DNA of 64,000 nt from Zhengitettix transpicula (GCA_037074705.1 CM073596.1:28494001-28558000), one strand, 5' to 3'; shown: positions 33,819 to 46,822, numbered from the stretch's first letter. The notes: generated from the letters alone by a model not told the origin. Program-made: numbers and translations.

Positions 33819-35134
33819 GAATATCCGTCTCTTTCATAAAATAATACTAAAGTACTTGGCTGAGAGAAATTATAGAAAATTACATTTTAATAAATCTAAT
33901 AAATTTACAAAAGAAAATTACTGTATTCGTTTCGGTCTTAAAGTTAGCCCTTTTCCAACCTTGAAGTACGAAAAAAAAGAACCGATAACCTAAATTCAAA
34001 ATACTAAATTAACGACTGTAAATAATAGACCAAAAACCAAAATAATATTATAATTATTACTACGATGAATTACAAATGATTCTCGTGTTTACACCTGGTT
34101 CACCTCCGTCAAACATTTACGTTTAGACGACTGTAACTGCCGTCTTTTCACGGCTCAAGTGTTGGACTTTTGTCAGGAAAAATATGCCAATGACAGCTGT
34201 CGCCACGTCGCTGTTCCCAATGACCAGATTTCTTTGTTTCGCCAAGCGCCTTTTGAGTTTGCTACTGTTACTACGCTCATGCGACAACCCGTTTCAGCAT
34301 CTTCAGGGGGTGTATTTTGAAAAATCCTTTTTAAAATGTTTAATATGAACCTATATTGTTAATTTCGCGTTTCTAGCATCAGTAGGTTCGGTTCTGAATT
34401 TATTTTCCGGTAAATGTATTACAACGTGTTACTTATTCAATCGTATTATCCATGTCAATTCTCATTCGGATTCAACTTTTTCTATAGACAGTTATTTTCT
34501 TCTTTATTTGGTACGGCTCATTTTATCGCAAAAATTTCATTTTCAGAACTTAACTTCCGTGGACTCCGGCTCGGTATTTACGTTTTATATTCGTTTTTAC
34601 GAGATGAAGTGAGTGCTGCACGTTGTTTATTTCAATCGTGTTCACAGCTAAAATTTTCTGTCTAGCCGAACAATGTCTTGAACAGCGGGGCTGTACTGGA
34701 TATGGAAAGCAGATCTGCATTCCGACAGAGAGGCCTCATTTGGGCAGAGTATGCAGTGGAAGTCGATAAATAACACGTCCGCCCCCCCTCTCCTGCGAGG
34801 GATCCAGCCTGGTGTGGAGCGACACTGACTGTACATCACATTCCACTCACGTGCGGGCCACAAAACTCGGAGACCCTACGGCTGTGAGGAGGGGGACAAA
34901 CTCCGCCGACACGTCGCAATATCGTCATCACTTCACAAGTCTTCGGCAACTGCCACGTGCCAATCATACGCTGCACGGCCGCCATGTTCGGTCAGCGTGG
35001 AGAATCCTGGCAGCTCATTCATTGTTTAACGTTCTGTAAGATACCTGATCTCGTGTGAGGTTTCCGGTCTTGGCAGTGCTCTTATCAAATTATTTCCTAC
35101 TAGACAGTTTCATGATTTTCCATTTTATTTCGTA
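33819..35134. other. No recognised feature
   Basis: AT-rich to about 34650. The stretch 34680-35040 is GC-normal and lacks any repeat seen elsewhere here, so it could be single-copy DNA. Short open frames on both strands (71 and 75 codons) are unconvincing. Confidence 0.35.
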
Positions 35135-36010
35135 CTAGCTGAGTGCCCTGCGTTGCCCGTGTCTTATTTATATAAACCCGAAAAAGAATTTAATTCTATA
35201 TTAATCTTTAGTCAAGAAGACACAACCTAAATCTAACTATTCCTAGTTCCGTACACAATTTCGACCAATAGTGCTTTAATTGAATTTTACTGCATCAATC
35301 TCAACAAACATACCTCCGAATTTCTTTACCAATACATAAATATACTGCATTAATTTAATAGCTATAAGATACATAGAATTTAATTGCATAATAGCAACAA
35401 ACATACCATCGTTATTCTTTAGAAATATAATTCTCCGCGAACAAATAATTGTCAGTAAGTCTTCAGACAGTACTTCTTGAGTATTGCAGGATATAATTGT
35501 CCATCAGTATTCGCACATTACGAAGGATTGAAGTGATCAAATTGATAACTACATTCCAAATGTAAAGAAATGGTGGCCATATTGCACTCACTAAATTAAC
35601 TAACATTTTCCGCAACGATTGTAAAGTATTTTGTATTGTTTTTTATTATCACTCGATGGAGTATTACTGGATAGAATTATACCTTTATTCAATGAAAATA
35701 TTTCTGCTTCATTTCATTACGGAAAAATCGAACTATTTTCTTTGTTCGTCGCGTAGTAACGTCTCTCTCTGTCGCGTGATGTCATGAAATATTGGCACGC
35801 AGTATTTTATCACTTAATGATCACTTTTTAAAATTATAATTCTTTTCACATTTATGCTAGTGGTTTGTCACCCCCACAGTACCGGTTCTCGATTTTGGCA
35901 AAATACGTATACCAATTTTTGTTGCATTCTGTCCACGCGATAAAATTTGTATAAAGAACAATTTAAATACATACATACATACAAATATACATCCTTTTTT
36001 ATTATATTTC
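35135..36010 (-). mobile_element. Helitron family A, full-length copy
   Basis: Minus strand: the 3' terminus CGGGCAACGCAGGGCACTCA then GCTAG ends at 35135, with T as the next base. The 5' end is near 36010 (ATAATAAAAAAGGATGTATA). The interior matches 18521-19211 and 27085-27840, including AGTATTTTGTACTGGA-type AT segments and a decayed CRE (TGATGTCA). About 870 bp with no helicase. Confidence 0.88.
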
Positions 36011-36176
36011 GTATAGCTCATTTTATCGCAATCATTTCAATAGTATTGTTTCACTTATAAATATATCGAGAAAAACAGAACAACTCCTCCAGATTTCGTA
36101 AAATAATCCGTCACTTAAACAAAATTATAGTTAGTGATTTTGAAAGGTTCTAAGCAAAACTTACACGAAATTAATT

Positions 36177-37205
36177 GATAGATAGACAGATAGATTTATT
36201 CACCATTAGCCCTCTTAAGAGGAAATAGGATTCGTCACAAATGTACAGTAGTTAAATTAAAATAAACATATAATACACAAAAATTCATATCTGTTTACAT
36301 TTGTCTAGTCACTACAATCATACACACTATCTTTAGGAAACACGCAGACGACACTAATCACTTCCTGGTATTAATCTCCTGTCGCTAGGTCATCATAGAT
36401 ATTTACTAAAACAGAAAGCAGAGGCAGTAAAACAGAATCAAAAGGGGAAAACTGGACAAACTATTTACATATTTATAGCATATTCGGCAATTTTGTAGGC
36501 AAGGCAGTTCAACGAATGTCAGACCGATTAAAAAATTCGGAGTAATAAGTTTCATTTACAAGGAACGTTTTACACTCCTTGACGAATGAGTTGTAGTTGT
36601 TGATGTTCTTTACATGTTCAGGAAGGCTGTTAAATAGTGCGATACCGGAATAATGAACGCTAGACTCGTAGAGACTGAGGCTGTGCTTGTCAGACCTGAG
36701 GACTGAACGGTTTCTTGTGCCGTAGCCATGATTGTCCCCGTTACTTGCAAAAAGGTTCATGTTGCGTTTAACAAATTTTAGTATTTCTAATATGTAAGCG
36801 CTAGGTAGAGTCAGAATATGAAGTCTTTTGAACAGAGGTCTGCAGCTTTCTCTAGCATCTGAACCTGATATAATTCTAATGGCTCGTTTTCGCAGTTTGA
36901 AAACATCCACACTACGAGAACAATTGCCCCAATTGGCAATACCGTAACACATATGTGAATGAAAGGAGGCAAAATAGACTAGAGAAGCAGTTTTGGTATC
37001 AACTTGTTGCATCAATAGGCTCAATGAGTAACAAACAGAACTAAGTTTGCGCTCGAGGCGATCAATGTGGAAGTTCCATTTTAATTTACTGTCGACCTGA
37101 AAGCCGAGGAAAGTCGCATGAACAGAGAACTTATCCGTTAGGATTAGAAATTGTTTCTCAAAAAATGTAGACATGAATATTTTTGAAATACAAAAAACAA
37201 TTCTC
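36177..37205 (-). mobile_element. 5'-truncated CR1/Jockey-group LINE
   Basis: Non-LTR retrotransposon reading leftward. The 3' end is a (GATA)-type microsatellite tail at 36177-36195, a feature of some CR1/Jockey-group LINEs in place of poly(A). The 3' UTR (36196-36508) carries GAGGAAATAGGATTCGTCAC. The reverse transcriptase C-terminus is encoded at 36509-37174. Everything upstream of the RT thumb region is missing. Confidence 0.88.
36509..37174 (-). pseudogene. Reverse transcriptase C-terminal region of a LINE (truncated)
   Basis: Open for 221 codons to the natural stop. The series FLGFQVDSKLKWNFHIDRL (residues ~22-40), then an SLVYFASFHSHMCYGIANWG block (~64-83), a KRAIRIISG block and SCRPLFKRLHILTLPSAYI is the standard end of CR1/Jockey-group LINE polymerases, downstream of the catalytic YxDD region. 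It closes with a GYGTRN block and an FNSLPEHVKN block, also usual there. The polymerase fingers, palm and any endonuclease are absent, so this is the 5'-truncated remnant of a dead insertion even though no stop interrupts it, which suggests fairly recent insertion. The methionine start is simply the first ATG after the truncation and not a real initiator. Confidence 0.93.
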
Positions 37206-37381
37206 CATTCCGACCTGAATCAAAAGCTTAGATTTGTTAATTTATGAATATAAACTGATTAAACTCACAAAATCAATATATTAATAAAATTACCAAATCA
37301 ATTCTCGTTATAAGAGGATTACATCAATACAAATTAATTACTGGAATACGTAAACTGAAACGTCTGAAGAATGACCTTATG

Positions 37382-37800
37382 GTAGATAGATAGATTTATT
37401 CTCAATTAGCCCTTAAATGAGGAAATAGGATTCGTCACAAATGTACAATAGATAAATTACATATAAAATGAATTACTTTTAATAGTAATAATTAATAAGT
37501 GACACACACAAAAAATCATATCAATACGACACTGTTATTTAAGAAACACGCACATGACACTTATCACTTCCTGGTTTTCTACTTCTGACGTTAGGTACGG
37601 CGGGATGTCGTCATGGATATTTGCTAAAACAGAAAGCGGAGGCAGGAAACCATAAACCGAAAGGGAAAAACTGGACACACTATTTACATATTTGTAGCAT
37701 ATTCGGCAATTTTGTAGGCAAGGCAGTTCAGCGAATGTGAGACGGATTCAAAAATTTGTGTACGGAGTAGTATGTTCCATTTACAAGAAAAGTTTCACAC
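37382..37800 (-). mobile_element. Second, shorter LINE 3' end of the same family
   Basis: The tail GATAGATAGATTTATTCTC begins at 37382, followed by the same 3' UTR (TGAGGAAATAGGATTCGTCA, CATATTTGTAGCATATTCGG, AATTTTGTAGGCAAGGCAGT). Homology to the first copy ends at about 37800, only a few dozen bases into the RT C-terminus. Same orientation as the first copy but with a different truncation point, so a separate insertion. Confidence 0.88.
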
Positions 37801-38521
37801 TAAAGAACTCATTAGGAGTGACACATTAATCGAAATAAAACATCTATTACAAAGCAAAACATGAGTTAGAGAAATGGAAGACAAAACGAATAAAGTAGCT
37901 GCAAAAAACTTTAAGTTGTAAAATAAAAGAAGGCAAAGATACAGTGGATTATCAAATCTGAAACACTGAAAGCTTCTAGAAGTGCAAAGATAGTGAAATT
38001 AAATGACCCGAAATGTAGTCTTTCAAAAATTGTGCACAATTTATGGGAAAGAAAATTAATTAAACTTTAAATTCTGGAAATTAATATTTTCGTCTTCCTT
38101 TAAATTTATGTAAATTTTTATCATATTAATTACTATATTAGTTAAATTATTCGTAGATGTTTAATTATAATGTACTTGTCGATTTTTATATTTATTTTCT
38201 TATTAATGTATATCGTAAGTCATCAATTCATAATTTCTAAGTTTGGGTATTTTATATTTAATAAATTATATACCATCATTTTTTCTTCATTCTCATGCAG
38301 TTATGCATGCATTTTTCGAATCTGTGATATTAGAATGCAAAACAAGTATTTATAATCCTGTATAGTCTTATTTCCTTGGTATATTATCTAAGTATTAAAG
38401 TGATTTACTTTATGTGTCAAAAGGTGCTCTTATGGCGAATTGAGGTTAAGATAATATTAACCTTTTTTCCTCCGATATCAATGACGTCATTTCCTGTTTT
38501 ACTTTAACAAAAAAAACTTTA

Positions 38522-38566
<45 letters not shown>

Positions 38567-39651
38567 GTGATTTCTATCATTGTTATTTATTTTATTCGTG
38601 TATGGAGATGCTATATAGTGGCAATTATTTAAAAGTTTATGTAGAGAGTCCAAACTAAATAGAAATTAGTATTTTTATCTTTAAAAATTACTTGTTATAA
38701 TTCATTTATAGATCCCATTAGGCATCCACATTGTGGTGAAATTGTTAGTGTACCATTACTCTTTTCTGCATCTTTTTCTTTAAAATTATTTATTACATTA
38801 ATTTTACGCGCCGCAACTTGGGCTTATTTTATATAATTAAATAATTATTACATTAAATGGATGAATAAACTGACAAGTAAACCTATTAACGAGAATTGAC
38901 ACAACAATTTTCTTTCTCTCGAAGAGCCCCATATTTTAATGCCATAGATCCCAACAGAAAAAAATATTTTGTAATTTATTTAAAATAAATTTATAAGAAT
39001 CAAATTTTTCATCCCTCTACCTGGCAAAATATATTGGGAATATCATAAGATTACGTGATAGGTTTATAATTTTTTATTTATAAACAAGATGTAAGTTTTT
39101 AAAAAAATTCATTTTTTTGCATGACGACGGTAGTTCACTATTCGTATGCATAGCGGTTATTTCGAATTATGATATTCAATTTTTTGTCAGACACCGCTTG
39201 GATCCATTATTCTCTAGCACATTGTCACGTAGACTTAAAACAGTAAATGGCAGTAGAATGTTCTCTAGAGTGGAAGTTTAGTGCCTTAACGAGCGTATAA
39301 TTTCACAATAAATACGTGGGGTTGGGTAAGAGGAGGAGGTTGCGTTCGTCGTGTACATGCGACCGAAACACGTCGTAAATCAGACTCCTCTAGCTTCCAT
39401 GGCACATGTCGGTGTTGGCCGTTTAGGCTGCATGAGGGCATAATTTCGCAGTATATCTGCCAAGGGCGGTTCTTTCTCACGTCTCCAAGAAGAGAAACTG
39501 AATTGAATGTAGCAGGCTAGAAAAAGACGAGGCTTTCCGTTAAAAAAAGCACAATAGGTTGGCGAAAATAGGCAAATTGCTTCCACTAGACGTTATTACT
39601 GTTGCTAAAGCGTGTGAATTGGCGTTTTATGTAAAAAAGTTAATACATTTG
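37801..39651. other. No gene recognised
   Basis: AT-rich. The stretch 38735-38835 resembles 46305-46390 (TGTACCA...TTACT, then CGCAACTTGGGCTTA versus CACAACTTGGGTTTA), so it is probably a scrap of the TA-nested LTR-like family. A (TA)n tract lies at 38523-38565. Confidence 0.4.
38523..38565. repeat. (TA)n microsatellite
   Basis: Uninterrupted TA run of about 42 bp. Confidence 0.95.
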
Positions 39652-39679
39652 ATATATATATATATATATATATATATAA

Positions 39680-40845
39680 TGTGGTATCTCAATTAATAAA
39701 AGGAAAAGATAAATCATACGATTTTTCCTTGAATTTAAGCAAAATTCTTTTAAAGTGAACAAAAAATATTTCTTACAATTTAGATTTAATTTAATTTTGT
39801 ACAACTTTATTTTTTTTAAACGAAATGCCACAGCTTTAATGATCCTCAAAACTTTAGTGCCGGTTACTGGACCTCTAATACTGTTAGTGATTTTGCTAAT
39901 TGCAAAAAATTATTTCTAAAGAAAAACAAATTAATTTTTAATATAACTAATTGTATAATTTTTTAAAAAAATCTCGAGAAATCTGACGGTAAGTTATATT
40001 TACATAAATGTTCAAAAATAAAGTTTCTGCATACCATTTTAAGCCCTGATTTTGTATAAAATTGTTCACTCCACACTTATTTTATTTTAAAGAAAATATT
40101 AATTAACAAACCATAACACTGATTATTATATCGTTGCAGCACAAAATTCCGGCGTCTCTATAAGAACTGTTCACAAACTTTAAATCGTCCGATTTTTTTT
40201 TTGATTGAAAAGCTCCCAAGACAAGCATCTCTCAAAACATGATCGTTTGCACTCGGACTCCATGATCAACACACTCTGTCGCCATGACCAGCACTGGTCA
40301 GCCTCTCAAAACCAACTTCTTCATCAAGTTTATCATTTTAGCTCCCAAAACACACTTTTCAAGCTACCAAACCACTCACAATCGCCATGACAACTCTGCT
40401 CAGGCTCCAAAACCACTCACAATCTCAATGACAACTCTGGTCAGGCTCCAAAATCACTCACAATCTCAATGACAACTCTGGTTAGGCTCCAAAACCATTT
40501 ACAATCTCAATGACAATTCTGGTCAGGCTCCAAAACCACTCACAATCTCAATGGCAACTCTGGTCAGGCTCCAAAACCACTCTCAATCTCAATGACAACT
40601 CTGGTCAGGCTCCAAATCCACTCACAATCTCAATGACAAATCTGGCAGGCTCCAAAAACGCACTCTTCAGACTCCAAAAACGCACTCTTGAGACTCCAAA
40701 AACGCACTCAATTTTTTCCGCCAAAGTTCTGGTTGCGTATTACATACGCTTTTCCGACAATAATCGCGTATAAACATTTTCAGTCTCTGCATTATTGCGC
40801 CAAACAATGCTCTGGTCTCGAAGTTACGACAATATTAAAGAAAAA
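39680..40845 (+). mobile_element. LTR-like element E1 in a (TA)n tract
   Basis: Begins TGTGGTATCTC immediately after a (TA)n run (39652-39679) and ends close to another short TA run. It shares GTGCCGGTTACTGGACCTCT with E2 (GGGTCGCTTATTGGACCGCT) and E3, and CGCCAAAGTTCTG...GCGTATTACATACGCT and CTCTGCATTATTGCGCC with E2. It contains the 41 bp minisatellite. No gag/pol is present, so solo LTR is one reading, but the right end is unclear. Confidence 0.5.
40401..40710 (+). repeat. Minisatellite: six 41 bp units, then three 22 bp units
   Basis: 41 bp units begin CAGGCTCCAAAACCACTCAC at 40401, 40442, 40483, 40524 and 40565, with a 40 bp unit at 40606. Three 22 bp derivatives (CAGGCTCCAAAAACGCACTC type) follow at 40646, 40668 and 40690. 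A decayed unit lies upstream from about 40340. Because 41 is not a multiple of three the frame rotates each unit, so open frames across it do not imply a repeat protein. Confidence 0.96.
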
Positions 40846-40858
40846 TTTAAATATATAT

Positions 40859-40900
40859 ATGTAGAGATCAACAATTTGTAATGTACGTTTTATTTAAATT
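40859..40900 (-). repeat. Terminal scrap of an E2-type element
   Basis: TGTAGAGATCAACAA after a short TA run is the reverse complement of the E2 right end (TTGTTGATCTCTACA). It fades within about 40 bp. Confidence 0.6.
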
Positions 40901-42640
40901 TTAAATAAATATATGAATTGATAAAAATTATAAAACCGTTTTCGCTGCACCTGTTTACGGCGCTTAAAAATATTAACATGGTAACGCCATTGTATATACT
41001 GCAGGAAAACAGTCCTAAGTTTTTACAAGTCTTTCAATTTTGTAAATTATGAAAATCCATCATTTATCCTTTTTTTTTCCCATGTTGCCTTAATATAACT
41101 TTTTTTGTTCGTTTGTATCAACAGCCTCGTTCAGACTGTGTAAGCAGATTGTTATATAAATATCGTTACTCCCATTACAAATGTTTTCTGGAACAGCCTT
41201 GCTGCACTCCTAAGATCATTTATCACACAACGACCTGTCAATGAAAACCAGGCTGCAGATATTTCTCTTCATGAAACCCTCGCCAATATCCACAATGTCG
41301 TAAATTCCCGACTGAAATATCGTGCTATATCTTGGCCAGGATATGCTGCGATTTTGTTAACGTTAAACGCGGAAGGTTACGACTGAGAGGGTGGGGAAAA
41401 AAAAAACATTGAGCACAAACTTCCGAGAGATGTGGTTGTAGCCAATCTGCACGCCAATAGAATATCGTGCAATAAAACTCAGGCTGGCTGCGGAGTTATA
41501 GTGTTCGTTTATGCTGGATAACGCAATATTCTCGCCGAAATATTACACACATCCTAGATCTGTTCGTGGGGGAGGCAGGATGTAACATTCAATCATAAAA
41601 AGCGAGAATATTGTAGTAAAAATCCGAGACGGAAGTAGGTTTGCATGTAATAGAAATAACTATGAATGCGTGGGAAATATACGGTGATGAAAAAGTTTGA
41701 CTAGAGCCCGTGTATCACAATTATTTATAATGGAAATATTTCAACGTTGACCTGTAAGAGTAAATGTCTGGAAAAAACACTGCCGACAGCTGTATTTCAG
41801 GAGCAAGAAACCACAAGTATGGCTACCAGCTGTAAAAGGTAATTCTTATATTTGAAAAATATAACAAACACAATTTTCTATTATAAAAAAATAGAAACAG
41901 TTATTTGAATCAATTTAATTTTAAGTGACACGACTGCCAAAGCTATAATTTTTTGTATTCAAAAATTTTATTAAATATTTATTATATTAATTTACTTTAA
42001 CTGATCAAGACGATAGCTTGATATCATTTAACTTGAAAACCCATTTGTTAAAATGTTTTTAAATTTATAAATCTCCAAATTTCACAGGACTATTAATCTA
42101 AAATAACATTAATTTAATCTGTTGTATTTTTACGTCTATTTATATTTAATAAATAGTGCAGTTTTTCGGCAATTGTCAGACAATATTTTATTTATTTACG
42201 ACAACGTTTCGGTATTTCATACGGAGAATTTGTACAAAATAAAGTTGTATTATCAAGAAGCCATTGAATTTATAAAAGTGGTTAACCAAAAAATATTATA
42301 CTATTAACCCAATGAAACTAAGAAAACACTCGCCTAAATTTGCTAAGTATTAAAACCTAATTTCACATCCTTTTGAAAAAAACAAAAACTTTAGAAGTTT
42401 TTCCGAGGCACTTATTCACAAACTACTCTCGAGTACTGAAAATGATTTCCTTAAAAGCTGTGGCAATTGTTTAAAATTTGTACAGATATTAAATTAAATC
42501 CAAATTTGTGTTAAATATTTTTTTATCTTGAAAAAGTTGTAATTCAGGTATAAATCATATGAATGATCTTTTTCTTTAATTTTGTTTTCCAGATTAAATG
42601 ATGCTACAACGTGTTTTTTTAATCATTTCCTTTCAATTTG
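40901..42640. other. No recognised feature
   Basis: AT-rich, with a GC-normal block at 41130-41620 that matches no repeat seen here and may be single-copy DNA. Confidence 0.4.
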
Positions 42641-42703
42641 AATGTTACATTAATTGGTTTCAACGTGGTGGCTTTTATGTAATTATCTTAAATAGAATAC
42701 TAT
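42641..42703 (-). repeat. E2-type LTR-like terminus, inverted
   Basis: TTAATTGGTTTCAACGTGGT and GGCTTTTATG are the reverse complement of the E2 start (AAAAGCCACCACGTTGAAAC). It ends at the (TA)n into which the solo LTR at 42715 is set. Confidence 0.75.
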
Positions 42704-42714
42704 AATATATATAT

Positions 42715-43549
42715 TGTAATGCCAATTAATTAAGACATTAATTGAGAAATTAAAAAAATTAATTGTTTGAGAAATATATTCTTGACGGCGGTACAGAACA
42801 CAGAAACAATATAGCCAAGCACGGTTTCCTTTGTCGGAAGAGGTATGCGCGTTCAAAATTGCGAGACGGTTGTTCAGTTGGCTGGAAGGTTTGGTCCAGT
42901 ATAGGTCGCATAAAATAGACGAGATATTCTTTTAAAAAGTGAAGTTAAGTAGAAGCAGTGGGCAGTCAGACACGACAGAAATTGGTCGAGTTTAAATAGA
43001 CAAAACAATATCAAATATTCAAAGGAAATTTGCAGAGAAACGTCGAGAAGCCAATAGAGAGAGAGACGAAAGGAACTTTATCCTGGTTCCTGAGTTTTGA
43101 TCTAAAAATATTGAATTTAGAATCTGTGAGTTTAAAAGAAGTGCAAAATCCCCGTCATAGTGCTTCGTAAACCAAAGGTATCCCGGAATGCTGGGCAGCC
43201 ATGAGTACAATTTACAATGAACCAAGTATATAAACCTGATTAAAAGATAGATGTCAGATTTCGTTCCCTCCTTTTAATAAAATTTGTGAATTATAATCCA
43301 TCTTTTTAGTTTAATTTCGCTGACAAGTAAATTTCGTCATTGTTAATTGACGAGTAAATCTTTTCACTTTTAAATTGGAATTTGTGTTTAAGTTGAGAAA
43401 TAAAATGATTCGCCATTATCAAACCCAGTAAAGACCTTGAGATAAATTTTAAATTGTGTAATTGTTTTTAAACATTCGAAATAAATTTGTTTGTTTATAA
43501 AGTTGAATAATTTTTCATTTAATTAACGCCCTCTTTTTTGTATATTACA
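42715..43549 (+). mobile_element. Solo LTR, 835 bp
   Basis: Bounded by TGTAAT...ATTACA, a perfect 6 bp terminal inverted repeat starting TG and ending CA, as in LTR retrotransposons. A polyadenylation signal AATAAA lies at 43480-43485 near the right end, which sets the orientation. It sits in a TA tract, so the target duplication cannot be delimited. No internal gag/pol region and no second LTR nearby. An open frame on the minus strand (43019-43225) is incidental. The clade (Gypsy, Bel or other) cannot be told from this. Confidence 0.65.
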
Positions 43550-45697
43550 ATATATATATATTACTACAAATACTACTTCAGTTATTAATCTAAAACTGAG
43601 AGATAATGTTTATTAATATATTTAAGAGGTTTACCAACCCTCAAGAGAAACTTTGTCGTAAATAAAAAAAATATTGTCTGATATTGGTCGATAAATGGCA
43701 TTATTTACTAATTTAATCGGTTTGATAATTGATATTGCATTACTACTGGTCTATGGTTTGGAAAATCATGGTGGAAATATGAAAATCAATTAAGAAAAAC
43801 AAGGTTTCAAATTTCTTGTCCCTACCTGGATTGTTTATCGAATAGACAATGTAGCTGTCAAATTAAATTAATTAAATAATAGTTTATTAAAATAATCTGT
43901 TCACGTGATAATTTTTATATAGATTGACAATTTGTTATACTTACATTGCGTCAGTACATTTGGAGCAAATAAGACACTAGGTCACAAATATTGTACGTCA
44001 TTATACAACGGACACTTGTACTTAAAATGTTGCCATATTTTTGTAAGTTACAATTTTAATCAAAAGGACAACGCAATCTATTTGGTACGTCAAGACTATC
44101 AAATAAATTCGAATGACGATTTATTAATTATGAGAGACTGTAACTCGAACTTTATGTAATGGTCCGTTCATCTTTTTCGCCTCGGGCAATATAAGTCTCG
44201 AGCTTCATTCAGCTGCTGAAACCCGTTCTCATTTAGTTCCCGAATTTATTAACGAAGTGACAATTATGAGGGGGGGCCAAGGAACATTATAAAAGGCCAG
44301 TCGTAAATCATACCTGCAGCAGTAAAAGAAGGAGAAATAAATAACCTTTTAGGGGATGTTAAGGAACTGTAGTAAGCGCCCAAGTCCACATTTTACTGCT
44401 TCAAGAAACATCAGCGGTCAATTAATAGTGACAGTAACGAGATAATTGACTTTTGTGCCACAACGCGCACAGTAAATGAAGGTTTACAAGACCGTTTAGT
44501 ATCCTTCACACTCTCACACTAGAAAAATTTATGCTAAGCGAAGGATGAGATTGTTCTTGGACATTGTGAAAGAGGATAAAACTAAAAGGTTGCTGTCCCT
44601 AGTACACAGACATATTTAAATAAATTTATTATAGGTTATTCACGTGCTTTTGTTGTTTTGTGCAATGTTGAAGAATAATATGGCATCGTCTCTGCGTTAT
44701 AAAATGCTAAATTTTTGTTCTGAAAACACAATAAAGTTGAGAACTTGAATTAAAAATGTTATTGAAAGGGCAGTGAAGCTTTGCCAGTATCAGATGTTAC
44801 TAATTCAGTAAACACGACCGTAGTCTATTCTCTTTAAATATTTAGGAATTGTATATGTATGTGAAAAACTTACTGATTAAATCGTTTCCATCGCAAATAA
44901 ACTTGTATTAGTGAATCGTAAATAGACTTCTGATAATGATGACTAAAGTATGCGTCTTTTTACAGTTGGAATGTGATAGGTACTGAATAATTGAAACGGT
45001 AATGCTTTATTGCCCAGACGAATCATAACTGCGAAAGCAATTAATTATTATCGGACACAATCTACACCTTCGAAGCCGACTTCATTGCCATTACGAACCA
45101 AGTTCACATGCAATCACCTCTAATATCCCGCGCCATCGTCTACAGGCCATTAAGAGAGTGAGGGGAAGAGATAAAGAAAAGGAAGGGGAGAGGATGAGGT
45201 TGGAAGCGAACGTGTGTGTGTGTGTGTGGCAGAAAGAGAGAAAACCACGCTGTGAAAGATAAAACAGATTAAGTGCTCTCTTTATGAGCTGAGTGCGGTT
45301 TTAAATGGCGCTAAGTCGTTCTGCTTACGACCTCAAAGCTCTGCTCGAGGTGCCTACCAGCTTTCAGAAAATAAAATCATAACCGCCTATTAATTTAAGA
45401 GCTCTTCGATCTAACTTACACATTCGCATTTAACACATGAACCATTTATGGGAAGCTTGTTGTTCTAAACACTTTCAACATATATTTTTTAACGTAATTT
45501 ATTGTTATAGTAGTATTTGACTATAAATCTGGCCTTGTGTTTCGTAAAACGTATTAATTAATTAATCAATACGAAATTTAATGGAAAAATAATCTTACGT
45601 TAAAATTTCATAATATATTAGTGTTTAAATTCTTAAATATATTAATAAACATTATCTCTCTACCATTAAAAGGATCTTTTATTTTCGGATTAATAAC
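43550..45697. other. No gene recognised; possible conserved non-coding blocks
   Basis: 44160-44480 and 45030-45400 are GC-normal and free of the repeats seen elsewhere. The latter includes a (GT)n run near 45211-45228. These could be single-copy regulatory DNA; there is no direct evidence. Confidence 0.3.
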
Positions 45698-45797
45698 TGG
45701 AGTAATATATATACCACATTACTTATGCACTTCACTATTTTTCTTTTAAAGAAATATATATATATATATATATGAATATATATGAATATATAGATAT

Positions 45798-46819
45798 TGT
45801 AGTAGTCTATTTAAGAGAAATAAAAGCCACCACGTTGAAACCAATTAATGCAACATTCAAATACAAAGGATATGATGAAAGAAACACGTTGTGCCGTCAA
45901 TTAATGCGGAACACAAAAATAAAGGAAAATATAATTAATATAATTTATACCTGAATTATAACAATTTTTTCAAACATAACAAAAATTTAATACAAATTTT
46001 CATTTAATTTAGTTTGTGTACAAATTTTAAATAATTTCCACAGCTTTTATTGAAACTAGATTATTCGGGGTCGCTTATTGGACCGCTAATAGTTATAGCA
46101 ATTTGTAAATATCACCAAAATACATGGGAATCGAAAAAGTTACAAAAGAATAATAATTAAATTTACAATAACTATTAATAAAAAAATATAAAAAATCTGA
46201 AATTCAGTGAAATTTTCAGAAATTTAAAGAAATATGACTGTATTCATATTTATATAGAGTTTACCATAGTATATTATTACATACCAGTTCATTAGAGCAG
46301 CTCTTGTACCACATTACTTAGGCAGTTCACTATTTTTCTTTTAATGAAAATTTATTTTAACAGGCCACAACTTGGGTTTACTTCACTAAATACTGGCCCA
46401 CTGCCTACCGGACGCGTCTCCAACAATTTTTCAAGAACTTTCTTTCGTCTTACTTAAATCTTCCGGCTTTACTTTAAAAGTTACTTAATATCGTAGGCTG
46501 AATGCGGTATTATTGCTAATTCCGCTACTTGTTTAGGCGCGACGTCAGCCTTTGCTATGATTACCCTCGGTCGGGCACCAAAACGAGACTGGCCATGACC
46601 ATCATCGGTCATAGTCCCTAAAAACAGGCTGCCTGTTTCGCCAAAGTTCTGCGTATTACACACGCTGCCGACAATAATAGAGACTGGAAACCGTTCCAAT
46701 CTCTGCATCCTTGCGCCACACTTACTGTTACTTACAATGATCTGGCCTCAATATTACGCCGAAAATAATATTACATAAAATTATTTTATAAAACCTTTCA
46801 TTACACTTTGTTGATCTCT

Positions 46820-46822
<3 letters not shown>
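45798..46822 (+). mobile_element. LTR-like element E2 in a (TA)n tract
   Basis: Runs from TGTAGTAGTCTATTTAAG to TTGTTGATCTCTACA, that is TG...CA with TGTAG/CTACA inverted ends, and is flanked by ATAT on both sides inside TA repeats. The 1025 bp interior shares blocks with E1 and E3 and has no gag/pol. The TACCACATTACTTA...CACTATTTTTCTTTT block occurs both just outside its left end (45708) and inside it (46306). Confidence 0.6.

Noticed and set aside
39640..39849. 69-codon open frame ending in a YIYIYIYIY run
   Set aside because: Translation of the (TA)n tract; low complexity.
40401..40710. Regular repeats as a CRISPR array or a repeat protein
   Set aside because: Units are directly adjacent with no unique spacers, the context is eukaryotic, and the 41 bp unit rotates the reading frame.
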